Shown: piece by piece, positions 1-9,199 of the stretch | Layout of the letters: the number at the start of each line of letters is the position of its first letter | Position numbering within the stretch: position 1 is the first letter of the stretch | Assembly: GCF_003952165.1 (NCBI RefSeq) | Contig: NZ_RXFT01000021.1 | Span: 1 to 64,000, forward strand | Direction: 5' to 3' | Origin: Variovorax guangxiensis | Lineage (GTDB): Bacteria > Pseudomonadota > Gammaproteobacteria > Burkholderiales > Burkholderiaceae_C | Length of the DNA: 64,000 nt | Program-made: the position numbers and the translations under genes | Notes under the pieces: model-generated | What the model was told of the DNA's origin: nothing | Database searches by the model: none | What the model saw: the letters and a program-made list of their open reading frames with translations, nothing else

Positions 1-55
1 GGTCGACGTGCTCTATGCCGTGATCGACCCGCGCATCAAGGCCAGCGACATATGA
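1..55 (+). CDS. ABC transporter permease, DppB-like (3' end only)
   Basis: Only the last 17 codons are present, read from base 2 and ending at TGA 53-55. The tail VDVLYAVIDPRIKASDI matches the usual C-terminus of DppB/OppB-type inner-membrane permeases, which end in a hydrophobic helix followed by a DPR motif. Its stop overlaps the ATG of the next permease by ATGA, so the two are translationally coupled. It would be the first permease of the peptide-type importer encoded downstream. The identification rests on this short tail plus context. Confidence 0.75.
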   Translation, partial: VDVLYAVIDPRIKASDI

Positions 56-927
56 GCACAGCAGCAGTTCCCAACGCCGCCGCGCTCAAGGTGCCGGGCT
101 TCTGGCGCCGCGCATTGCATCACCGCAGCTTCGTCATCGGCGGCACGCTCACGCTGCTCCTGCTGCTGGCCGCGGCCGTCTCGCTGGTGTGGACGCCATG
201 GTCGCCCTACGAGATGGATATGGCCAGCAAGCTGAAGCCGCCGACGGGTTCGCACTGGCTGGGCACCGACACCTACGGACGCGACGTGGCCTCGTTGCTG
301 CTCGTGGGCGCGCGCGCGTCCATCCTCGTGGGCGTGATCGCGGTCGGCATCGGCCTCGTGGTCGGCACCGCGCTGGGCCTGCTCGCGGCAGCGAAGCGCG
401 GCTGGGTGGAAGAAGCCATCATGCGGCTCACCGACTTCTCGCTGGCTTTCCCCGCGATCCTCTCGGCCATCATGATGACGGCCGTGTTCGGCGCGGGCAT
501 CGTCAACGCGATCATCGCGATCGGCATCTACAACATCCCGACCTTCGCGCGCATCACGCGCGCATCGGCCAACGCCATCTGGTCGCGCGAATACGTGGCC
601 GCCGCACGCGCCTGCGGCAAGGGCAGCTTCGCGATCACCATGCAGCACGTGCTGCCGAACATCTCGGCGGTGCTGATCGTGCAGATCACCATCCGCTTCG
701 CCATCGCGATCCTCGCCGAGGCCGCCCTCTCCTACCTCGGCCTGGGCACGCAGCCGCCGCAGCCTTCTTGGGGCCGCATGCTCAGCGAAGCGCAGACGAT
801 GATGTTCCAGGCGCCTCTGCTCGCGGTGTTTCCCGGCATGGCCATCGCCTTCGCGGTGCTGGGCCTGAACCTGCTCGGCGACGGCCTGCGCGACCTGCTC
901 GATCCGCGCCTGGCGAGAGCAAGGTAA
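52..927 (+). CDS. ABC transporter permease, DppC/OppC-like
   Basis: A 291-residue inner-membrane permease of the peptide/nickel importer class. A hydrophobic helix lies near residues 26-48, followed by the OppC-type GTDTYGRDV signature (about residues 71-79). The helices behind it include the EAA-like loop AARACGKGSFAITMQHVLPN near 184-203, which docks onto the ATPases. It ends with the typical GDGLRDLLDPR tail. It overlaps the preceding permease by 4 nt and is followed 5 nt later by an ATPase gene, so it is part of one operon. The substrate is probably a short peptide or related compound, but sequence alone does not fix it. Confidence 0.93.
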   Translation: MSTAAVPNAAALKVPGFWRRALHHRSFVIGGTLTLLLLLAAAVSLVWTPWSPYEMDMASKLKPPTGSHWLGTDTYGRDVASLLLVGARASILVGVIAVGIGLVVGTALGLLAAAKRGWVEEAIMRLTDFSLAFPAILSAIMMTAVFGAGIVNAIIAIGIYNIPTFARITRASANAIWSREYVAAARACGKGSFAITMQHVLPNISAVLIVQITIRFAIAILAEAALSYLGLGTQPPQPSWGRMLSEAQTMMFQAPLLAVFPGMAIAFAVLGLNLLGDGLRDLLDPRLARAR

Positions 928-932
928 GCAAG

Positions 933-1922
933 ATGCCCCTGCTCGAAGTCAAGGACCTCCACATCGGCCTGCAGACGCAGCGCGGCCCGGCAGAGGCAGT
1001 GCGCGGCGTCGGCTTCTCGCTCGAGCGCGGCGAAACGCTGGGCATCGTCGGCGAATCGGGCTGCGGCAAGTCGATCACGGTGATGTCGCTCATGGGCCTG
1101 CTGCCCTCCACCGCGAAGGTCGGCGGCAGCATCCGCTTCGACGGCACCGAGCTCGTCGGGTTGCCCGAGAAGCGGATGTGCGAGATCCGCGGCAATCGCA
1201 TCGGCATGATCTTCCAGGAGCCGATGACGGCGCTGAATCCGGTGCACACCATCGCGCGCCAGGTCGGCGAGCCGCTGCGGCTGCATCGCGGACTCTCGAA
1301 GGCCGACGCGCGCAAGGAGGTGCTCGCGCTGCTGGAGCGCGTGGGCATTCCGGATGCGGCTTCGCGCCTCGACGCGTATCCGCACCAGTTCTCCGGCGGG
1401 CAGCGGCAGCGCATCGGTATCGCCATGGCGCTCGCGTGCGGGCCCGACCTGTTGATCGCCGACGAGCCCACCACCGCGCTCGACGTGACCATCCAGAAGC
1501 AGATCCTCGAGTTGATCAAGAGCCTCGTGGCCGAGCGCGGCATGGCGCTGATCCTGATCTCGCACGACCTCGGCGTGATCGCGCAGACGGTCTCGAAGAT
1601 GCTCGTGATGTATGGCGGCAGCGTGGTCGAGAGCGGGCCGACCGAAGCCGTGTTCGCCCGGCGCGCCCACCCGTACACGCAAGGCCTGTTCGCCGCGCGC
1701 CCCGTCATCGGCGCGCCGCGCGGCGTACGGCTGGCCACCATCAAGGGCAGCGTGCCCGAGCTGGTCGACCTGCCCAAGGGCTGCCCCTTCGCGGGACGGT
1801 GCAGCTACACCGTCGACGCCTGCATGACCACGCGGCCGCCGGCCACGATGCTGCCGCAGGACCATGCGGTGCGCTGCATCCGCCTCGAAGAGATCGCCGC
1901 TGAAGGAGCCATCGCACCATGA
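933..1922 (+). CDS. ABC transporter ATP-binding protein, DppD/OppD-like
   Basis: A 329-residue ATPase that energises the peptide-type importer. Walker A GESGCGKS lies near residue 45, the Q-loop in MIFQEPMTALNP, the ABC signature FSGGQRQR near 155, Walker B DLLIADEPTTALD and the switch histidine in ISHDLG. The C-terminal oligopeptide/dipeptide extension with cysteines (GCPFAGRCSY, then DAC and RCI) is characteristic of OppD/DppD and OppF/DppF proteins. The ATG at 933 is chosen because it gives the family N-terminus MPLLEVKDLHI; the open frame extends much further upstream but only as a shadow of the permease gene. Its stop overlaps the next start (ATGA). Confidence 0.93.
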   Translation: MPLLEVKDLHIGLQTQRGPAEAVRGVGFSLERGETLGIVGESGCGKSITVMSLMGLLPSTAKVGGSIRFDGTELVGLPEKRMCEIRGNRIGMIFQEPMTALNPVHTIARQVGEPLRLHRGLSKADARKEVLALLERVGIPDAASRLDAYPHQFSGGQRQRIGIAMALACGPDLLIADEPTTALDVTIQKQILELIKSLVAERGMALILISHDLGVIAQTVSKMLVMYGGSVVESGPTEAVFARRAHPYTQGLFAARPVIGAPRGVRLATIKGSVPELVDLPKGCPFAGRCSYTVDACMTTRPPATMLPQDHAVRCIRLEEIAAEGAIAP

Positions 1923-2752
1923 GCGCGACCGCCGCCGCTTCTTCGCCGCTGCTGCGGGTCACCGACCTCGTCCGCCACTACGCGCTGCCGCGCGAGAAAC
2001 TCTTCGGCCCGCCGCCGACCGTGAAGGCGCTCAACGGCGTGAGCTTCGAAGTGCAGGCCGGCCAGAGCGTGGGCATCGTCGGCGAATCGGGCTCGGGCAA
2101 GTCGACCATCGCGCGTCTCGTAATGGCGCTCGATACGCCGACTTCCGGCACCGTTTCCCTCGAAGGCCGTAATCTGCACGCGCTCTCCAAAGAGGAGCTG
2201 CGCGTCGCACGCCGCGACTTCCAGATGGTGTTCCAGGATCCGTACGGCTCGCTCGATCCGCGCCAGACGGTCGCGCGCATCGTCGCCGAGCCGCTCGAAG
2301 CGCTCGCGGCCACCACTCGCGCCGAGCAGCGCGAACGCGCCGCCGAAACACTCGCCGCCGTGGGCCTGCGCACCACCGACCTCGACAAGTACCCGCACGA
2401 GTTCTCGGGTGGGCAGCGCCAGCGCATCGCCATCGCACGCGCCCTCATCACGCGCCCCAAGCTCATCGTGGCCGACGAACCCGTGAGCGCGCTCGACGTG
2501 TCGGTGCAGGCGCAGGTGCTCAACCTCATGCAGGACCTTCAGCAGCAGTTCGGCATCAGCTACCTGCTCATCAGCCATGACCTCGCGGTGGTCAACCACC
2601 TCTGCGACAACGTGTGCGTGGTCTTCAAGGGCCGCATCGTGGAGCAGGGAGCGCCCGCCGAACTCTTCCAGCACGCGCAGCACGAATACACGCGCACGCT
2701 GCTCGACGCCGTGCCGCGCACGCCTGCCGGCGGCACGCTGCTGCCCGGCTGA
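1919..2752 (+). CDS. ABC transporter ATP-binding protein, DppF/OppF-like
   Basis: The 277-residue second ATPase of the importer. It has Walker A GESGSGKST near residue 58, Q-loop VFQDPYGSLDPRQ, signature FSGGQRQR, Walker B LIVADEPVSALD and switch ISHDLAV. The N-terminus contains the stretch REKLFGPPPTVKALNGVSF, typical of the F subunit. It lacks the long cysteine-containing C-terminal extension of its partner and stops shortly after the HPYT-like EYTRTLLDAVP. It overlaps the previous gene by 4 nt. D and F subunits form the heterodimeric motor. The binding proteins follow 109 bp downstream. Confidence 0.92.
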   Translation: MSATAAASSPLLRVTDLVRHYALPREKLFGPPPTVKALNGVSFEVQAGQSVGIVGESGSGKSTIARLVMALDTPTSGTVSLEGRNLHALSKEELRVARRDFQMVFQDPYGSLDPRQTVARIVAEPLEALAATTRAEQRERAAETLAAVGLRTTDLDKYPHEFSGGQRQRIAIARALITRPKLIVADEPVSALDVSVQAQVLNLMQDLQQQFGISYLLISHDLAVVNHLCDNVCVVFKGRIVEQGAPAELFQHAQHEYTRTLLDAVPRTPAGGTLLPG

Positions 2753-2861
2753 CATCGAAGCGTCGTCCCGCCTCCCTAGGATGAGTGGGTCATAAGCATC
2801 TGGTTGCGCACGCGCGCGCCGTCGCGGATGATGCCTGCCCCTGTTTCGAGGACACCGCTCC

Positions 2862-4355
2862 ATGCTCAAACGACGCACCCTGCTCGCCACCGGCGCCGCA
2901 GCCCTGACCCCGCTGGCACTGTCGACCCTCGCGCTGGCACAGAAAAAGAAGGATGCGCTGGTCATCGGCCTCACGCTGGAGCCCACGGGGCTGGACCCCA
3001 CGGCCAAGGCCGGCGCGGAGATCGCAGAGGTGGTGCTCTACACCGTCTTCGAGACCCTCACCAAGATCAACTCCGACGGCAGCGTCACGCCGCTCTTGGC
3101 CGAGAGCTGGGAAGTCTCGCCCGACCTGAAGACGCTCACATTCAAGCTCAGGCGCGGCGTGAAGTTCCAGAACGGCGAGCCCTTCAACGCGCAGAGCGTG
3201 AAGTTCTCGTTCGACCGCGCGGCCGCAGCCAACAGCACCAACAAGGACAAGCGCACCTTCACCAACATCGCGACGCAGGTGATCGACGAGCACACGGTCG
3301 TGCTGATCACCAAGGAGATCGAGCCCGACCTGCTGTTCCTGCTCGGACAGGCCTCGGCCATCATCGTCGAGCCCAAGACAGTGGAGACCAACGCCACCAA
3401 ACCCGTCGGCACCGGCCCCTACAGGCTCGACAACTGGGCCAAGGGTTCGAGCATCGTGCTCGCCAAGTGGGACGGCTGGCGCGGCGCCGACACGGTGCAG
3501 ATCCGCAAGGCCAGCTTCCGCTTCATCTCCGAACCGGCCGCGCAGACCACGGCGCTGCTCTCGGGCGACGTCGACCTGTTCCCGCATGCCTCGGTGTCGC
3601 GCAGCCTGCCGCAGTTCCAGAACGACAAGCGCTTCCAGGTGGTGTTCAACGCATCGCGCGGCAAGACCATCCTCGCCATCAACAACAGGCGCAAGCCGCT
3701 GGACGACGTGCGCGTTCGCCGCGCCATCTCGGCGGCCATCGACCGCAAGGCGGTGATCGAGGCCGCCGTCGACGGCCGGGGCGTGCCCATCGGCAGCCAC
3801 TACGTGCCGGGCGCGCCGGGCTACGTCGACACCACGGGCATCAACGCCTACGACGTGGAGAAGGCGAAGAAGCTGCTGGCCGAGGCCGGCGTGAAGACAC
3901 CGCTCGAACTCGAACTGGTGCTGCCTCCACCGCCCTACGCGCGCCAGGGCGGCGAACTCATCGCCGCGCAGCTCGCCAAGATCGGCATCGTCGCGAAGAT
4001 CCAGAACGTGGAGTGGGCGCAGTGGATCAGCGGCACCTACGGCAACAAGAACTACGACCTCTCGCTGATCCTGCACGTCGAGCCCTTCGACCTGGTGAAC
4101 TACACCAAGCCGGAGTACTACTGGGGCTACCAGTCGGCGAAGTTCAACGAGGTCTTCGAGAAGGCCCGCAATGCGGCTCGCCCCGCCGACCGCCAGCGCT
4201 ACCTGGGCGACGCACAGCGGCTGCTGGCGGAGGACGCGGCCAACGTGTTCCTGTACCAGCCGCAGTTCATCACCGTGGCAGCGCGCAACCTGCGCGGGCT
4301 GTGGAAGGACACGCCGATCTTCGTAAACGACATCGCGGCCCTGTCCTGGGCCTGA
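2862..4355 (+). CDS. ABC transporter substrate-binding protein, SBP_bac_5 family (copy 1)
   Basis: A 497-residue periplasmic binding protein of the extracellular solute-binding family 5 (DppA/OppA). The N-terminus MLKRRTLLATGAA leads into a hydrophobic signal peptide ending near ALAQ (about residue 26). Family features are ALVIGLTLEPTGLDP, LLAESWEVSPD and the FNAQSVKFSFDR block near residues 108-119. GAGGA lies 10 nt before the ATG. It follows the importer ATPases and precedes a near-duplicate at 4592-6079, so it presumably delivers a peptide-like ligand to this importer. The ligand is unknown. Confidence 0.93.
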   Translation: MLKRRTLLATGAAALTPLALSTLALAQKKKDALVIGLTLEPTGLDPTAKAGAEIAEVVLYTVFETLTKINSDGSVTPLLAESWEVSPDLKTLTFKLRRGVKFQNGEPFNAQSVKFSFDRAAAANSTNKDKRTFTNIATQVIDEHTVVLITKEIEPDLLFLLGQASAIIVEPKTVETNATKPVGTGPYRLDNWAKGSSIVLAKWDGWRGADTVQIRKASFRFISEPAAQTTALLSGDVDLFPHASVSRSLPQFQNDKRFQVVFNASRGKTILAINNRRKPLDDVRVRRAISAAIDRKAVIEAAVDGRGVPIGSHYVPGAPGYVDTTGINAYDVEKAKKLLAEAGVKTPLELELVLPPPPYARQGGELIAAQLAKIGIVAKIQNVEWAQWISGTYGNKNYDLSLILHVEPFDLVNYTKPEYYWGYQSAKFNEVFEKARNAARPADRQRYLGDAQRLLAEDAANVFLYQPQFITVAARNLRGLWKDTPIFVNDIAALSWA

Positions 4356-4502
4356 GCCACCGGGTCCGAGCCCGGCCGAAGCCCCCGCATACGGGAACGT
4401 CCCGAGGAAAAACCGGCCCGAGGGCCGCGCACCGGCGTGCCCTCTGCATCAAAATGACCGCTCGCGCAGGTGGCATCCTTCGTGCTGCTTGCCGTGTCTT
4501 TC

Positions 4503-4541
4503 GCGGCGCCACGCCTCCCTTCGGGGCACGGCGTGCGCCGC
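4503..4541 (+). other. Inverted repeat / possible attenuator between the two binding-protein genes
   Basis: Bases 4503-4515 and 4530-4541 form a 12-bp GC-rich stem with one bulged base around a 14-nt loop. It lies in the 236-bp gap between the two duplicated binding-protein genes, about 50 bp upstream of the second start. There is no T-run after it, so it is not a classical terminator. It could slow or partly terminate read-through, or stabilise the 3' end of the first message. The function is inferred only from position and folding. Confidence 0.4.
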
Positions 4542-4591
4542 AGCAGTCATCCGCCGTTCGAACCTGGCATGTTTTTCCGGAGATCACACGT

Positions 4592-6079
4592 ATGTTGAAC
4601 CGTCGCACCCTCCTTACCACCGCCGGCGCCACCGTGGCGCTGGCCAGCCCGCTCGCCGGCATGGCGCAGGGCAGGAAGGACGCCATCGTGATCGGCATGG
4701 CGCTCGAGCCGCCGGGGCTCGACCCGACCACGGGCGCGGCGGCCGCCATCGCCGAAGTGGTGCAGTACAACATCCTGGAGACGCTCACCAAGATCAACTC
4801 CGACGGCAGCGTCACCCCGCTGCTGGCCGAGAGCTGGGAGATCTCCCCCGACCTCAAGACCTACACCTTCAAGCTGAAGCGCGGCGTGAAGTACCAGAAC
4901 GGCGAGCCCTTCAACGCGGCGGCCGTCAAGTTTTCGTTCGACCGCGCCGGCAGCGAGAAGAGCACCAACAAGGACAAGCGCACCTTCGCCAACCTGAGCA
5001 CGCAGGTGGTCGACGACTACACGGTGGTCATCATCAACAAGGAGATCGACCCCGACCTGCCCTTCGTGCTGGGCCAGGCCACGGCAGTGATCGTCGAGCC
5101 CAAGAGCGCCGAGGGCAACGCCACCAAGCCGGTGGGCACCGGCCCCTACAAGCTCGACAACTGGGCCAAGGGCTCGTCGATCACGCTGAGCAAGTGGGAA
5201 GGCTTTCGCAGCCCCGCCACTGCGAAGATCAACAAGGTCACTTTCCGCTTCATCTCCGACACGGCCGCGCAGGCCGCGGCCATGCTCTCGGGCGACATCG
5301 ACGTGTTCCCGCGCATCGGCACGCGCGTGGTGCAGCAGTTCAAGATGAACCCGCAGTTCCAGGTGATCCTGGCCGGTTCGCGCGCCAAGACCATCCTGTC
5401 GATCAACAACAGGAAGAAGCCGCTGGACGACGTGCGCGTGCGCCGCGCCATCCTCGCGGCCATAGACCGCAAGGCCGTCATCGAGGGCGCTGCCGACGGC
5501 TTCGGCGTGCCCATCGGCAGCCACTACGTGCCGGGCGCGGCGGGCTATGTCGACACCACCGGCATCAACCCCTTCGACGTCGAGAAGGCCAAGAAGCTGC
5601 TGGCCGAGGCCGGCGTGAAGACGCCGCTCGAGCTGAAGATGACGCTGCCCCCGCCGCCCTACGCGCGCCAGGGCGGCGAGGTGATCGTGGCGCAGCTGGC
5701 CAAGATCGGCATCGTGGTGAAGGTTCAGAACGTCGAGTGGGCGCAGTGGCTCAGCGGCACCTACGGCAACAAGGACTACGACCTGTCGATCGTCTCGCAC
5801 GTCGAGCCCTTCGACCTCGGCAACTACGCCAAGTCCGACTACTACTGGGGCTACCAGTCGAAGGCCTTCGACGCGCTGTTCGACAAGATCAAGACCACCG
5901 CCAACGCCACCGAGCGCAACAAGCTGCTGGGCGATGCGCAGAAGATGCTGGCCACCGACGCGGCCAACGGCTTCCTCTACCAGCCGCAGTTCCCGACCGT
6001 CGCGAAGAAGAGCGTGAAGGGCATCTGGAAAGAGAACCCGATCTTCGTCAACGACCTCTCCGCACTCTCGTGGAGTTGA
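4592..6079 (+). CDS. ABC transporter substrate-binding protein, SBP_bac_5 family (copy 2)
   Basis: A 495-residue paralogue of the preceding gene, with the same start (MLNRRTLLTTAGA), signal peptide and blocks throughout, for example LTKINSDGSVTPLLAESWE, LDDVRVRRAI and SHYVPGA. GGAGA sits 8 nt before the ATG at 4592; the reading frame is open far upstream but those codons are a shadow of copy 1. The two proteins differ mainly in scattered substitutions, so this is a tandem duplication that has diverged. Both may serve the same permease/ATPase set with different ligands. A structured repeat begins 7 nt after the stop codon. Confidence 0.93.
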   Translation: MLNRRTLLTTAGATVALASPLAGMAQGRKDAIVIGMALEPPGLDPTTGAAAAIAEVVQYNILETLTKINSDGSVTPLLAESWEISPDLKTYTFKLKRGVKYQNGEPFNAAAVKFSFDRAGSEKSTNKDKRTFANLSTQVVDDYTVVIINKEIDPDLPFVLGQATAVIVEPKSAEGNATKPVGTGPYKLDNWAKGSSITLSKWEGFRSPATAKINKVTFRFISDTAAQAAAMLSGDIDVFPRIGTRVVQQFKMNPQFQVILAGSRAKTILSINNRKKPLDDVRVRRAILAAIDRKAVIEGAADGFGVPIGSHYVPGAAGYVDTTGINPFDVEKAKKLLAEAGVKTPLELKMTLPPPPYARQGGEVIVAQLAKIGIVVKVQNVEWAQWLSGTYGNKDYDLSIVSHVEPFDLGNYAKSDYYWGYQSKAFDALFDKIKTTANATERNKLLGDAQKMLATDAANGFLYQPQFPTVAKKSVKGIWKENPIFVNDLSALSWS

Positions 6080-6085
6080 TGAGGC

Positions 6086-6177
6086 TCGCCCCCAGGCTTC
6101 GCGCACTTCGTGTCGCTTCGCCAACCCCCTACCGGGGGCAACACCAGTGGCCCGGCAAAGCCGGTTCCACGGTGTTC
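6086..6177 (+). repeat. ~90-bp structured intergenic repeat, copy A
   Basis: One of three copies in the window (others at 9705-9795 and, inverted, 18416-18508). It starts 7 nt after the stop of the copy-2 binding-protein gene and runs in the same direction. It contains a hairpin around CACTTCGTG, a CCCCC-TACC-GGGGG stem-loop and a long terminal stem: AACACC, GTGG and CCGGC pair with GCCGG, CCAC and GGTGTT. No protein-coding role is evident. Position right after a stop suggests a 3'-end element of the mRNA. Confidence 0.8.
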
Positions 6178-6234
6178 GCCGAAGGGGCCGTGGGCGTCTC
6201 GTGCGCTGTGAATCATGATGAATGCGGAGCTTGA

Positions 6235-7646
6235 GTGAGTGACGCAATGTCCGATGTCGCCTTGCTGAGCAGTCTTTCCGCGCAGGAGCTTGCCGCCGCC
6301 TACCGCGACCGCAAGCTCTCGCCGGTCGAGGTCACGCAGGCCGTGATCGCGCAGGTGGAGCGCTGGGAGCCCCACCTGCAGGCCACCTGGCTCTTCAGGC
6401 CCGAGGCTGCGCTCGAACAGGCGCGGGCCTCGGAGGCGCGCTGGCTGCGCGGCGACGCGCGCGGGCCGCTGGATGGCGTGCCGGCCACCATCAAGGAAAA
6501 CATCGCGACGCGCGGCGACCCGATGCCCGCAGGCACCGCCGCCGTCGACCTGAAGCCCGCGGCTGCGGATGCACCGCCTGCCGCGCGCCTGAAGGAAGCC
6601 GGCGCAGTGATCGTGAGCAAGACCACGATGCCGGACTACGGCATGTTGTCTTCGGGGCTGTCGAGCTTCCACACGCTGGCGCGCAATCCGTGGAACCTGA
6701 GCCTGACACCGGGCGGCTCCAGCGCGGGTGCCGCAGCTGCCACGGCCCCTTGCACCTGGGCACCGACATCGGCGGCTCGCTGCGCCTGCCCGCGAGCTGG
6801 TGCGGCATCTTCACGCTCAAGCCCAGCCTGGGGCGCGTTCCCATCGACCCGCCCTACATGGGCCGCGTCGCAGGGCCGATGACCCGCGCCGTGGGCGACG
6901 CCGCGCTGCTGATGCAGGTGCTGTCCAAACCCGACGCTCGAGACAGCATGAACCTGCCGCCGCAGGACATGGCCTGGGCGGGCTTCGACGTTGCGCCCGA
7001 CCATCTGCGCGGCCTGCGCTTCGGGCTGCTGCTCGATGCGGGCTGCGGCCTGGCGGTGGAGCCCGAGATTCAGGCGGCGGTCGAGCAGGCCGCGCGCCTG
7101 CTGGAGAAGGCCGGCGCCGTCATCGAGCCGATGCGGCCCTTCATGTCGCAGGCCATGCTCGACGGCATGGACCACTTCTGGCGCATGCGCTCGCTGGTGG
7201 ACATGAAGAGCCTGCGCGCCGACCAGCGCTCGAAGGTGCTGCCCTACATCCGCGAATGGGCCGAGAGCGCGGCGGAGTTCAGCGGCGAGCATGTGTTCCG
7301 CGGCTTCAGCCAGTTCCATGCGACGCGGGTGGCCGCCGTGAGCGCCTGCACGCGCTTCGACTACGTGATCTCGCCCGTGTCGCCCAACATGCCGGCGGCG
7401 GCCGAGGCGCCCTCGCCCACCAACGACCCGATGCGGCCGCTGGAGCACATCGGGTTCACCGTGCCGTTCAACATGTCGGAGCAGCCTGCGGCCTCGGTGA
7501 ACTGCGGGTACTCGGCTGCGGGCCTGCCGATCGGGCTGCAGATCGCCGGCCAACGCTTCGACGATCTCGGCGTACTGCGCGTGTCGCGCGCCTTCGAGCA
7601 GATCCGCGAACCGCAGCGGCCCTGGCCCTCGCCGCCCGGCCGATAG
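6235..7646 (+). pseudogene. Amidase-signature family protein, disrupted by frameshift
   Basis: An amidase (AS family, Ser-cisSer-Lys hydrolase of amides) is encoded in two frames. Bases 6235 to about 6740 encode the N-terminal half with the catalytic lysine region GVPATIKENI and the cis-serine GGSS motif. From about 6741 the coding continues in another frame with GPLHLGTDIGGSLRLPA (nucleophilic serine) to the C-terminus at 7646. Compared with the usual spacing between GGSS and GTD, about 13 nt are missing at 6739-6741. This removes four to five residues and shifts frame. GTG 6235 with GGAG five bases upstream is a better start than ATG 6247. Unless the sequence is wrong, the product is truncated and inactive. 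Confidence 0.85.
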
Positions 7647-7655
7647 CGAAGCACC

Positions 7656-8285
7656 TCAGGTCGCGGCATAGCGCCCGGGCTTGTGGTTGATCCAGAGGAA
7701 GAGTCCCATCACCACCGCGGCCAGCACCGACCAACCCACCCGCTGCGGCGGGATCACGAACAGCGCCAGCAGCACTACGGTGCAGTCGATGCCGATCTGC
7801 ACCTTGCCGGCGGGCCAGCCGCGCTTTTCCTGCAGGTAGAGCGTGAGCACCGTCGCGCCGCCCAGGCTGGCGCGATGGCGGGCGAGGAACAGGCAGCCGG
7901 TGCCCAGCATCAGCCCGCCGAGCACGGCCGCGAAGGCCGGGTGCAGCGAACCGATCGACAGGTAGCGCGGCGCCAGGTCGGTCATCACCGAGAGCAGCGC
8001 GATGGCCGAGAAGGTCTTGAGCGTGAACGCCCGGCCCATGTGGTGCCAGGCGAACCAGTAGAACGGCAGGTTGACCAGGAAGAACAGCTTGCCGAAGCTC
8101 GCGCCGGTGGCGTAATGCAGCAGGAACGCGATGCCGGCCGTGCCGCCGGTGAGCAGGCCCGCCTGGCCGAACAGCATCATCGCGATGGCGACGAAGAGCG
8201 TGCCCGAGAAGATGGCCTGCGCGTCGTCGAAGCGGGTGTGGCGCAGCAGGCTGGGCGAGGAGGTCGTGGGAGGTGGCGCATCCAT
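7656..8285 (-). CDS. YitT family membrane protein
   Basis: A 209-residue integral membrane protein with five to six hydrophobic helices. Glycine-rich turns such as GQAGLLTGGTAGIAFLL (about residues 40-56) and GLMLGTGCLFLARHRASLGGATVL (about 127-150) are typical of the YitT/DUF161 family. The family has no well established function, though transport is suspected. The ATG at 8285 is followed by a short proline/serine-rich cytoplasmic N-terminus. No clear ribosome site is seen. The gene converges with the amidase pseudogene (9 bp apart) and lies downstream of the LysR gene on the same strand. Confidence 0.85.
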   Translation of the reverse strand: MDAPPPTTSSPSLLRHTRFDDAQAIFSGTLFVAIAMMLFGQAGLLTGGTAGIAFLLHYATGASFGKLFFLVNLPFYWFAWHHMGRAFTLKTFSAIALLSVMTDLAPRYLSIGSLHPAFAAVLGGLMLGTGCLFLARHRASLGGATVLTLYLQEKRGWPAGKVQIGIDCTVVLLALFVIPPQRVGWSVLAAVVMGLFLWINHKPGRYAAT

Positions 8286-8329
8286 GGCCGGGGCTGACGC
8301 AAATCCCGCGCCACCCCTGGCGAGATCCG

Positions 8330-9190
8330 TCACATCAGGTGAGTGGCCAGCATCTCCCTCGCCCGGGTCACGAACGCGGTCTCGCCCTTGCGCCCCGCCA
8401 GGAACTGGAAGGCAACTCGCGGCAGCGCCGGCAGGCCGTGAGGCGGCGCCAGCCGTGTCACGCCGTCGCTGATCGAGGACTCGTTGAGGCAGGCAACGCC
8501 CAGGCCCGCCGCCAGCGCCGACTGCAGCCCCGCCACGCCCGACGCGACGTGCGCCAGCGCATACGGTATGCGCCGGCGCCGCAGCAGCGAAACGGTGAAC
8601 TGGTGCAGCGAGCAGGTGTCCGGCAGGGCCAGCAGCCGCAGCGGCTCCCCGCGCACGAGCCGCATGCCCTCCGCGCCGAGCCACACCAGCGACTCGCGCC
8701 GCAGCACCGAGCCCCGGGCCTCGGGCGCGGACGCTGCGGCGATGTTCATCGCGATGGCCACGTCGAAATCGCCTTGGGCATAGGCCGAACGCAGCGCGTC
8801 GCTCTTCAGGATGGTGACGTGCAGCCGCACCTGCGGATAGCTCTCGCCGAGCCGCCCCAGCAGCCGCGTCAGGTCGCCCGGGCGGAAGTAGTCGGTGACC
8901 GCGAGGCGCAGCTCCCCCTGCAGCGTCTCGCCGTGCAGGTCGCGGAATGCCTCGTCGCTCAGCGCGAGGATGCGCCGCGCATAGCCCAGCAGCCGCACCC
9001 CCGCCTCGGTGGGCGCGACGCCAGCCTTGCTGCGCGTGAGCAGCGACTGCCCTGCCCGCTCCTCCAGCTTGCGGATCTGCTCGCTCACCGACGACTGCGA
9101 AAGAAAAACACGCGGCGCGGCCGCCGTGAGGCTGCCCGCGTCGACGACGGCGGCCAGCGTGCGCAGTTGCTCCAGGTCGAACCCTTGCAT
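8330..9190 (-). CDS. LysR family transcriptional regulator
   Basis: A 286-residue LysR-type regulator. The N-terminal winged helix-turn-helix spans residues 1-60 (SLTAAAPRVFLSQSSVSEQIRKLEE), and an effector-binding domain fills the rest (LRLAVTDYFRPGDLTRLL, GLQSALAAGLGVACLN). ATG 9190 is preferred over an in-frame TTG at 9196. It is divergent from the tautomerase gene at 9303, and the 112-bp gap holds an ATC-N9-GAT box. LysR proteins commonly control the adjacent divergent gene, so the tautomerase is the likely target. The inducer is unknown. Confidence 0.92.
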   Translation of the reverse strand: MQGFDLEQLRTLAAVVDAGSLTAAAPRVFLSQSSVSEQIRKLEERAGQSLLTRSKAGVAPTEAGVRLLGYARRILALSDEAFRDLHGETLQGELRLAVTDYFRPGDLTRLLGRLGESYPQVRLHVTILKSDALRSAYAQGDFDVAIAMNIAAASAPEARGSVLRRESLVWLGAEGMRLVRGEPLRLLALPDTCSLHQFTVSLLRRRRIPYALAHVASGVAGLQSALAAGLGVACLNESSISDGVTRLAPPHGLPALPRVAFQFLAGRKGETAFVTRAREMLATHLM

Positions 9191-9199
9191 GATCAATCC

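Noticed and set aside
4550..4570. GTTCGAAC-like sequence resembling a tRNA T-arm
   Set aside because: No acceptor stem, anticodon arm or CCA-compatible 3' end can be drawn around it.
2804..4591. In-frame extension that would fuse 595 residues in front of the second binding protein
   Set aside because: It is a shadow of the first binding-protein gene in another frame. A signal peptide, ribosome site and family start all appear at 4592.
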